NCBI GenBank assembly: GCA_030248225.1
Contig: JASANE010028820.1
Location: forward strand, 1-64,000
Length of the DNA: 64,000 nucleotides
Source of the DNA: Trileptium ribeirensis
Lineage: Eukaryota > Nematoda > Enoplea > Enoplida > Thoracostomopsidae
Direction of reading: 5' to 3'
Shown: positions 55,115 through 64,000 of the stretch, one piece after another
Numbering within the stretch: position 1 is the stretch's first letter
Layout of the letters: each line of letters starts with the position of its first letter
Translations under genes and position numbers: made by a program
The notes under the pieces: model-generated
Databases searched by the model: none
Told to the model about the DNA's origin: nothing
What the model saw: only the letters and a program-made list of their open reading frames with translations

Positions 55115-57194
55115 CTGCAAAGTAATGTTAATAGATTATTAGCTACGCTAAATAAATTTTTAATTTAACAGCAATATCTGCGAAAAATAACGCTTACTTT
55201 CGTACAAAAAGAAGTCAACAACATTAATCTGAAAAGTACGGCGCCTTTAAGCAACCACACTCTTGCCAAAGGTTTCTCGCTGACCGTTTAGTACTGTGCA
55301 TTTCGCCGAAAGAGATAGAAACACTATTTTCCCTCTTTCGGCGGGGTGCATATTATTCCGTTAACTGTATTTATGACAAGGACATCGTACCGCGACTATA
55401 TAAATCATTTTGTAAGATGTAGACAAAACTGTGCGGGTCACACTCATCAACATACTTTTAGACTAGAAACTACACTTGGTGGTAAGTTTTGGTTTCTTCA
55501 GCAAAATAATAACTTTTCTTCTAATCGTAAAATACGTATCAACAGTGCACAGTAGACCGGATTAAACTATAAGTAGTGGCAACGAAGCTTAAACTGGTCA
55601 TAGTGTCTTCGCAGCGTGCCTCCTCAACTATATAGAATGATTAAAAGCGGTCATATCGATGATAACCATACTAATATCATAGTTGTAAAACTAAGCAAAA
55701 CACAAATACATCCGAACGGGCCATTCATTGCACTACTTCAACTCATTTAGTTGAGCATTCTTCACTAGATTTGTTTAATATTGGCAACACATTTAAGATA
55801 TATTTAGTTGCAAAGTTAGTATACATATATTTAACTGTGTTACCACCACCACCTACTTCGTAGATCACGATAAATCATGCATTAAACAGAACAAAATTTT
55901 CTGTATCATCTACCTGGGGCGCAGAATTTTGCAAGTTCTTTATCGAAGTTAACATGATAGTTCAGGATAATAGAAAACTTTTGCATAGCTTTCTATTGTT
56001 AAATGCTTGTGATTCGCCTGAACTCATAACACGATTTGTATGATTGTACATGCAAAACCTTAAATGCCTGGAATCTCATGATACATGTAGTATTATGGCG
56101 TTTATTATTTCATTACACTGCGTATTATGCTTATTGATTAGCAGTTTGATATTTCAGTCCTCCACTAAGAAGTTTTGGTTTTTTAAAGTCACGCGAATTC
56201 TGACAGACGCCAAAGATTTTTCTTGTTTTGAATTTTCTGCCGAAGTTCGCAGGCATACGGTGTTTTATCAGATACAATTGGCGCTGTTTTATGTCTTCGC
56301 GCAGTACTATCGCAGACCCCAGTTTCGCTTACAAAGAAGTGTAAGCAAATAAAAAAAAACGTGTGTGCTACAGCGGGATTACCTACGCGTTGCACTTTGT
56401 ACTCGAATACGCGCTACACACAAATCATGTGCACTGCACAACGATTAGTGATTCAACGAGAGAATTCTGGACATGTGAAAGCGTCGAATACAACAATAAT
56501 TATTGATTATAAAAGTCCAATTCTGAGATATTTGAACACATGTCAACGTTTTGCTTGGGCAAAGGAAATGGTCTATCCTTCCCTCCTCTTGCGTAGCCTT
56601 TAAAGTGTCTTTAAAGGATTACAGTCAAAGAAATTTGAGCCCAACGCATCGAAGAGTTCTTCGACACAGGTACATTTATTGCAGTACCAAGCGTTTAAAG
56701 ATTAGCTCATGCAGGCGGCCCGTGGATTTGCATGGAAAAATGGTAAACCGCAAAACCAAAGCAACACTGTAGCTTTTCTTCTGGCGATGCCACAAATATC
56801 CGGCCGCAGCTGATGCTTCACAAGGTTCCACCTCATTTATTCTTCCTGTATTGATTCTTTTTTGGTTAAACCAGAAGAATAGAGAGACTACAATCGTTTA
56901 TACCGAAAACCTCATGTCAGTGGAACGGTTTTTGGGCGGATGTTTATTCTTCGTTGGACAAATCGCAAGTGATGCCACATAGAGAAAGAAATATATTTTG
57001 CTCAAACAGCGATTAAACAGATTGCATAAATAATATTTCGGAAATATCAAACCCTCGCGTCAAGTGTTGCTTAAAAATGAAAATGACATGCTTCTTGGAA
57101 AAATAATACAAATATAGTTTAACGTGTTTACTTTTTTCAAGCTTTTATGGGGAAATAACAAGATCTTAGTAGTTAAATTTTATTATATTGAGTA
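55115..57194. other. Intron or intergenic DNA, no gene seen
   Basis: A perfect 10-bp stem (CGCCGAAAGA/TCTTTCGGCG) with a 20-nt loop lies at 55304-55343. Short open frames on the plus strand (the longest 56044-56352) show no family resemblance. Confidence 0.5.
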
Positions 57195-57407
57195 ATGTCA
57201 GTCAGTGCCCAAAAACTGTTTCGAAACGTAAGAACAGTTCAAAACTTTGCCAGTTATAACTACCAGCAAGTAATACAGAAGGCATTTATAGCTGAAAAAA
57301 TTCAGATCCTACAACAACGGCATGCACTGGCCTGCCCATGGCACCTTCGTCTGTGTAACGTACGTTTTATAAAGTATTTACAGGTATTAGATGTTGTCAG
57401 TGGCTAA
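57195..57407 (+). pseudogene. Possible LYR-motif (ISD11/LYRM4-like) fragment
   Basis: A 70-codon frame begins MSVSAQKLFRNVRTVQNF, followed by ASYNYQQ and IQKAFIAEK. In ISD11/LYRM4, the mitochondrial partner of the cysteine desulfurase NFS1, an L-(Y/F)-R motif is followed by F-x-x-YNY and then R-I-R-D-A-F-x-x-N-K. The order and spacing are similar, but about four residues are missing after YNY. The remaining sequence does not match the family. It lies on the strand opposite to the large gene, in its intron or intergenic space. It could be a gene's first exon, a decayed retrocopy or chance. Confidence 0.3.
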
Positions 57408-58119
57408 AATGCCACTTGCTAAAAAGATAAGCGTTACTTAATACATAGTTAGTGATAATTTATACATATTGGCCATCACGTAACAAAAAATGATTATAAA
57501 ATTTAATTAATATAGTTATATTTAGAACAACATGTGCTACTAGTAGCTACCACGGACAATGATTTTAAATGACACATTGAAAATTTTTTGACACTTTTGT
57601 TCCTTATGGCGTAAGATGTAGAATGCCCCAAACAATATTAACTCACGTATTAAATTTGACATTTTATGACGCGGCACAATCGTCAAAGTTGAACATCCGT
57701 GCGGAAAACAAAAATTTCGCCAATTGCGATATAATTTACGTGAAGTAGCGCCAATACATCAACAATAAAACTCGTGCAACAATTTTATCCATGGTTTCAG
57801 ATAGGCGTGATACTACATCAGTAGACGATTCAGAAATATATAAGATCAAGAATTTTGGGCTTGGTATACCTTAGAGACAAACATTATTTACTGTAAGATA
57901 AAAATTAGTTACCAACACCACCAGATAACTAATGTTAGTTATTCAAAGTTATTGATTACCGTATGTTAACTATAACGTTTGGCTCTCCGGTATAATCTGG
58001 TTGTTACAGCTGTTATTTTAGGAAAACAATTTTAGAAACATAGCAACGAACTGTGCAATGTGCGGTAAAAATATCAAGGGTAATGGGTATATCACAGGGA
58101 TATAAATGTCGGGTAAGCC

Positions 58120-61100
58120 TTAAATATCGATTGCTTGCTTGCCTTTTACTACTGATGCTAGCAACGGCGCCAATACTTGTGACATGTTGAACTTGTTCAG
58201 ATGGAGTTGTTGTTCAACGGCTGGATAATATTCTTTTCCAGTTCCAACTCTTGCAGCAGCCTCGGGCATGGAAACTCCGGAAACAGAAACATCAGGCAAA
58301 ATTACTGGATCCTCCCAGTGATTTGCACTGTTTCTTTTAACCGGAACATACATCATTTCAAAGTCAGAATCTTCAAATGGCTTAGAATGCGATAGTTGCT
58401 GGATATGCGGACTCTTACGATAGTCTGATTCAGGCGGTTGCGTTGTTTCAAAACGTTTATCAATATTTAGCTGTGGCACGATATCAAAACTACTGATCGA
58501 GGGAATTATATTGCTACGATACGAACGTTGTAGCTGATTTTCTAACTCTGATGTGTCGACCAAAATCGGCTGGGGAATATTAATTCCAGGCCAGGAAACT
58601 GAAAACTCTCGTAAATAAGCTGGAGAAAAGTTTGATGACTGTGAATATTGAGGATGGCTGAGAAGTTCAGAGTCAGAAGTTCTCCATAATTTGTCAGGTT
58701 CTACATTAGAGCCCATATGACTCGTTTGCTCCGTACTGGCGATGTCGTTGTTTTCTTTCCAGCTTACGACAATCTCGTGATCAGATTGTGTTTGTCGGAT
58801 CGGAGATTTTAATCCGCCAATATCACGCGAATCGCATAAGCACATTTGGCAACCATCATGACCAGTCTGAATAAAACATGGGAGTCTACAGTTCTGTTTT
58901 GTTATTGGCTTACAAACTCCTGGGCCTGGCTGTCGCGGAGGAACAAACCCTGAAGGCCACTGCCAGGTTGAGTAAAGTATTTGTTGATTTCCAGATTGAT
59001 TGGGTGGCGCAACTTCGTTAATCACATGGGAAGACGACGATGAATAAGAAGAGGATTTCCCATTTTTGGCACCAATAGCGTATTCCGAGTTGTCATATCT
59101 GCTGTTAGCATGGGGATTAACTGTTGTAATATACTGAAACGACTGAGTTGGTAGAACTGCTGCATTAAGATTGGAATTTTCTTGGACTGAAGATATTTGG
59201 TCCATTTCGTCCTTACCACTTGTTACAAATCGTTCATTATACATAGGTTGCCTACGTCTTAGATTATTACTGCGCAATTCCTTGTTCTCTGACGCTGAAG
59301 TAACTTTATCGTGGTATGGTGGAAAATTTGAAGCCCACGTTGTTTCCAGTAGATAATAGTTAGGCGTGTTGCTTTCATCAACTGAATATAGTGTGTTTGC
59401 TGAATTAATTCCAGGATGTTCCACATTTTCGATAGCATGATCAGGAATATAATCTGGATCTGTGGACGTAATGATGCGTGGTAAATTTTGGAAACTGTTA
59501 ACATTATGTGCTTTTTGGTTGATTATGTCATTGGGATTGATGACTGCCTGACTGAACGAATCATGCGGTGTTAGAGGACTATAATCACACCTGCAATAAT
59601 GGCAACCATTTAGCTCAGTTTGAATGACACACTGTGGTGTCAAACATGAAACCCAATCAACCGGAGCACACTGTTCATCCCGAGGAACTGCAGTTAGAGT
59701 AGACGTGGCAATTCTTTCTCCGAGATTTTTTGATGTCAGATAGTGTGCCTGATTTAGGGAATAATTATCGTTTGGCACTTTCTTAGGTAATCTCTTAGTG
59801 AATCCTACGTTGAACGGAATCATGTTGTTTGAACCGCCAGAGAAGCTGGACAGAGCACCGCGAATGTTAGTTTCGCTTTCAGGCGAATTGGCATTAGTGT
59901 ATTTGGCAGAGTGGATAGCTGGGGTTTCAGAATTGTCAGGATCTATGACGGGTGTGACAGTCAAGGTACCAAACGACGATTTATACAGAGCAGCGGCCTG
60001 CATGTTATTTGTAATCGAAATTTTTTGATTTCGATTAACACTTTCAGGCCCTGGCCAATTCGATGGTTGACTGCTGTGTCCATTGACGACTGAATTTCGA
60101 ATATTTCCAACAGGAGAAGTAGTTTTGGAATGACTACTGTGTTTGCCAAAAGTGCGGTCAGTTTCTTGCGTTCGAACTAATGTCGTCGTATTGTTGTAGT
60201 TGTTAGGTAGATTTCTGTCGAAGCTGACCATATGAATTTCATCGGGATTACTCGCGTTTGAATTACGTGCCATAGGGTGAGGCAAAATATTGCCCACGTT
60301 TGGTTGCGACATATGATTATTTTCAGAAAGCTTTACTGACTGAAGATGTTGACTAATCGTTCGGGCGTCGTCTATAATTTTTGCCTGCCAACGCGGAAGA
60401 TTTCCGCTGTTTCCAGTATTGTGAATAAATTTAATCCAATGGTTTGCGATGCTAAAACTATTCGCCGCTGCTACGGTATTCTGAACATCATAACTCCGAT
60501 TAACAACTGCATTTAATGTATAGGTTGGCAGAGTAGACATAGGGACTATACGTGTATATCCGATTCCATTTCCAGCTTCCACAGCCGACAGCGAGAAGCT
60601 TTCAGTTGCATCAGTTTGATGTTTGGGAGTACTTGAGCTCATCTTCATATTACTAGGTACTAAAGTGCTATATTTGTCGTCGTTCTTAGTTGTACTTGAA
60701 TTATTTCTAGTCAATTTATCACAAATGCAGACACTACGAGCGTCAGCTGTTTTCGTTACGAAGCATGGTTCGAAGCACAATACGTTGGAGGCAATCGAAT
60801 TTAGTTTAGCATTAAGCTTTTTATCTCCTCTAATGACAAGCTTTCTAGGACGTTTTCGAAGTGACGTGTTCTCTGTCATTGATGCTGTATTTAAATGCTT
60901 CATTTTTCCAAGTTTCAATATTTCTAGTTCGTCAAGTCTACGATTACGATGTTTTTTCTTTGTTGTCTTAGTTACTTCAATTCGTCCTTGTTTATTTGCG
61001 AGGTTCGCTATTGTTCGAGGTATATGTTTCTCCGGAAATGAGGGATAAGACAATTCAACGTTCGAATTATAGCCATCACCCCATTCTGTGGGATCCAAAT

Positions 61101-61928
61101 TAAGGTTGATGAGGTCCTGAAATCTATCATGCCTTTCTTTCAGGGTTTGCGCTGCCGTGTTGCAAATGCATTTAAAGCAATTTTCTACGTTATTAAATTG
61201 CTTTCGACATGGGCTAATGCAAATTGGCGACGATGGGCAACGAGTAGCAAAGTGTAAAAATTTTCTTTTCTGTGAACTGCTCCGTTCCTCTTGCACGACG
61301 GTTTTGCGATGCACAAGAGAATTATTGCAACGACAAATTGGACATCCTTTGACATCTGTGTCGCTTATGCATGACCTGGAACAGTTAACTTGCTTAAAAT
61401 TGCAACTTTGTGCAGTGCTATTATTTTTCAGCTGACCATAATCGTCCTGCTCGAAATTTGAATTCCTGTTAATTTGTCCACTGCTGTGGTCGATTTCAAC
61501 AGCTGTAGTTGCCATAAATTTACTCGTTACGCTCGGAATAGTTGCCGTTAAGCCGATAAATCGGGGTTGCTGTTGTACATGTTGGCTCACTGGATAATCC
61601 TCAATTAACCTCGCCGCTGGACTGATCTGTGGTACCGATATTAACCATAGATCGTTTGCCATTCGTTCTAGTTGTTTATTAACTTCTGGCGACTCGTTGT
61701 CTAACTTACCACGAATTAGTAATTCTAATATATCTTCACAAACACACTCGTAGCAACCTCGTGAGTTTAGCAATGGCACACATGGCAGTTTGCATTGCCC
61801 TGGATAACTGGGCTTATTTAGAGCGGTCGGTATTGAGCATTTGTTCATATATGTTATGCTACTGATGTTGTTGGCTCTATACATGTTATTTTCATGATCA
61901 GCAGTGTTATGCGTTGAAAACTGGCCGT
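58120..61928 (-). CDS. Large exon with six antistasin-like cysteine motifs
   Basis: The exon begins after a TGTTATAG acceptor at 61929 in phase 1, so earlier exons lie upstream or outside. It stays open for ~1269 codons to a TAA at 58120. Numbering from the first ATG (61884), cysteine motifs of C...C...C...GC-x2-C-x-C type lie at about 16-49, 161-186, 216-241, 370-388 (incomplete), 738-771 and 990-1017. They are joined by long Ser/Asn/Thr-rich linkers. Antistasin modules are secreted protease inhibitors. A strong phase-1 donor, C|GTAAGAGT, lies below 58419; used, it joins the exon at 55114 in frame, giving one gene with the Kunitz exons. The 99 codons beyond it are also open, and no AATAAA follows closely, so the 3' end is unsettled. 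A MLT-11-like cuticle or moulting role is a guess. Confidence 0.8.
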
Positions 61929-63217
61929 CTATAACATTACACGGAATATGATATTGTATAATATAACTATGAATATATCTGGTTAAACAGTAGTATCGGT
62001 ATTCAATGATTACATATATTGTTTAGTGTAAAAATACTTCAAAAACAAAGGACATGGATAATTTTTGTCTAACTTTTCTTGCGTTGGTTTTGCCCGAGTA
62101 TAGTCGGTTCTAGAGCTGTACTAGAACTCTCGCAGCGGTCACTAGTTTCATAACAAAACCCTCGTTGTTCTGTCTATCAATATTAACCAATGAAAGTGAA
62201 ATGGAGATTTAATTGGTTTTTATTTTTATCATAGCATGTTTCAAGTGCAAACAAATCTTTAGCAAAAGAACAACGCATACTGCGTTGATTTTTTTCTAGA
62301 GTAACCTTGCAGGTACACGGCATTGCCCCATGCATTAGGATGTTAAAGATGTTCAGTAGTCTATTTTATTAACTAAAGCCTTGAGCAGTGTACTAAATAG
62401 CTACTACTTTGAGCAAGGTGTCTATGTTTATGTCGGTTTGGCCATAAATTGTTGATTGTTTGTAGAGCAGGTTAACCAAATTTGTCAATATCGTCATACT
62501 AATAAAATATGCATTGACATTGTATCAATAATTTATGTCTGCTTCGACTCCGAGAAGAAAAATAGGACAAGGTGCTCCTCATCTCATCAGAAAGTCTCCG
62601 GACCGGCAATCATCTCACCTCCAGATGTGACTTTTTCGTGATATTCTTCATGTTCTAGTTTGTTATTCTTCTACTTTGGGGTTGGGACGACTATGGATTG
62701 ATTTTCAGCAGATTTTTAGCTACATGTTTCGCTTTAGATATTCCCACTCCCTTGTGGCTGATTTTTCATTTTACCCATTCAGCTGAAGCAGTGCTATTTT
62801 ACTTATGTAGTACGACAAGACAAGCGTTGAATCTCAAAGTGTTATAAAGCACAAACAGAACAAGCTACCCTGTCGGAAACACATACTATGTGTCAAGAAC
62901 TTTCGTTTGAAAACAAAAAAGTTTTCTTCTTAAAAGAAGAATGTCACAGCAGTCATATTGCTATTAACAATAGAATTTATGCGCCTGGACTACATATAGT
63001 TATTTAAATATAAACTTTACGACGGTTCAGCATAATATATGGTTTTTGAAACATGTCAAATTATTTGACTTCAGCGTTTGCGAATATGCTGTCTATGAAA
63101 TAGCAAGAATGAATTCAGACCTGGTAAAGTTGATAATATAATTTTCGATGTCATCAATTCTCGGAATTCCTAAATGTTTTCATCTCAATTGTAGTCAACA
63201 AATCCGACACGTTTGCT

Positions 63218-63241
63218 GCATGCCATTTTTGCCTGGCATGC
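63218..63241. repeat. Hairpin, 8-bp stem GCATGCCA/TGGCATGC
   Basis: Perfect stem with an 8-nt loop, about 100 bp from the hairpin at 63344. Confidence 0.7.
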
Positions 63242-63343
63242 AGACTCCAGCGGTCGGATCTGAAAAGGCTTTGACTATAACAGATACGTGCAGTGCAGTG
63301 CAACCAAAGCTGCAATGCACACTCTGACAAAAGGTGAAATCAA

Positions 63344-63367
63344 TGTCACAGCCTGACGGCTGTGACA
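63344..63367. repeat. Hairpin, 10-bp stem, 4-nt loop
   Basis: TGTCACAGCC and GGCTGTGACA pair perfectly across TGAC. With no run of T after it, a terminator role is not suggested. It may be a regulatory element of the minus-strand gene. Confidence 0.75.
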
Positions 63368-64000
63368 AAAACGCTGTCTACAAATACAAATACAAGCAAC
63401 GTGAGTTGTTGTATAATGAATCCAAACACTCTGTACTACTGTACTTTATACTTACAATTTACAGAATATAACCTATTTCGAGGAAACTAGAAAAGCATGG
63501 AGAAGTGTGTGCATTGAGGAAACAACTGATTTAGCTGTTTTTGAGTGAAATCAATCAAAAGAAAAGCGTATCATGCTTAAATATTTAGTGTACGTTAAAT
63601 ACATGTTTTCCGAAAATTTATAGGATCATGTTAGAATTGAAGAATTCATAAGGCTTGAAATTTACACATATTTTGCAAAGGCCAAAAGTAATAGAAAACA
63701 TCTATGGTAAAACAACCTATAAGCAGAGTAAGCACATTGCATTTTCCCAGCTATATTTTATTGATTAAAAATGAAAAGACACTCCGCAGTTTTCAAATAT
63801 TGGTTTGATATTTTTCATCTGTTTTCATGAGAAAGAGGCGAACACGAACACAGTCTCCGAGGCGTGGGCGTTTTGCACCTATGACACTCCGATGCAAATA
63901 CGAGACTGCTGATAACATCACGTCGATGTATACAGCTGAATTGCAGTTTTCGTACTAATAACACCGTTCCCAAGCACAAATAAAATAACTATAAATCTTG

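Larger units (their letters stand above)
61929..64000. other. Upstream or intronic region of the minus-strand gene; hairpins
   Basis: No firm exon is seen. A weak 36-bp candidate (62619-62654, minus, phase 1 at both ends, donor G|GTGAGA) would encode a short acidic peptide. Two perfect hairpins lie at 63218-63241 and 63344-63367. The first exon with the signal peptide must lie here or beyond the window. Confidence 0.5.

Noticed and set aside
56044..56352. 102-codon plus-strand frame with a hydrophobic stretch
   Set aside because: No family resemblance, no splice context and typical of chance frames in AT-rich DNA.
57720..57800. Minus-strand ATG with a hydrophobic start (MDKIVARVLLLMYW) as a signal-peptide exon for the Kunitz gene
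   Set aside because: Its only donor is phase 2, which does not match the phase-1 exons, and the peptide is very short.
62619..62654. 36-bp candidate exon upstream of the antistasin exon
   Set aside because: The donor and phase fit, but the acceptor lacks a pyrimidine tract and the exon is too short to judge by eye.

Overview
The window looks like AT-rich animal DNA, most probably from a nematode. The evidence is a secreted-protein gene that combines antistasin-like, lustrin-type cysteine-rich and Kunitz modules, short pyrimidine-plus-CAG splice acceptors, and dense LINE, LTR and DNA-transposon debris. The nematode call is an inference; nothing here fixes the species.

Region 1 (1-16437) is almost gene-free. 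It holds a 1.8-kb element with ~375-bp inverted arms (680-2510), a direct duplication (6525-7350 and 9354-10050), one candidate coding exon (13225-13464, minus), a 19-bp tandem array, the first of four copies of a small hAT-like MITE family (15674-15999), and the 3' end of a LINE reverse transcriptase.

Region 2 (16438-32855) is a 16.4-kb Ty3/gypsy-type LTR retrotransposon inserted into that LINE, with a 5-bp target duplication CTAAA on both sides. Its LTRs are unusually long (2336 and 2073 bp, ~2% apart by eye) and carry a ~700-790 nt stretch almost without G. Inside are a primer-binding site, gag, zinc knuckles plus protease, reverse transcriptase, RNase H, integrase and a decayed PHD finger, with several stops and frameshifts. 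In the place where an env gene would sit there is a ~1350-codon coding region, now split into three ORFs. Its first part carries a DEDDy 3'-5' exonuclease-like domain of the Egalitarian/EXD1 type with its acidic residues intact. This exonuclease-bearing, env-less element is the most unusual thing in the window.

Region 3 (32856-42780) has no convincing gene. It contains the other half of the interrupted LINE and a ~2-kb direct duplication (34530-36458 and 39880-42310) around a 3.4-kb segment.

Region 4 (42785-61928, minus strand) is a large multi-exon gene for a secreted modular protein. Eight exons can be placed. Every visible boundary is phase 1, so the internal exons are symmetrical modules. 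The order is antistasin-like repeats, lustrin domain with a furin-type site, Kunitz, lustrin, linkers, Kunitz, stop, AATAAA. Both Kunitz domains have an acidic residue at the P1 position. The 3809-bp first visible exon may instead end a separate upstream gene. Three more hAT-like MITEs and a minisatellite lie in its introns, and a possible LYR-motif fragment lies on the opposite strand. The last 2 kb (61929-64000) show no firm gene, only short perfect hairpins.
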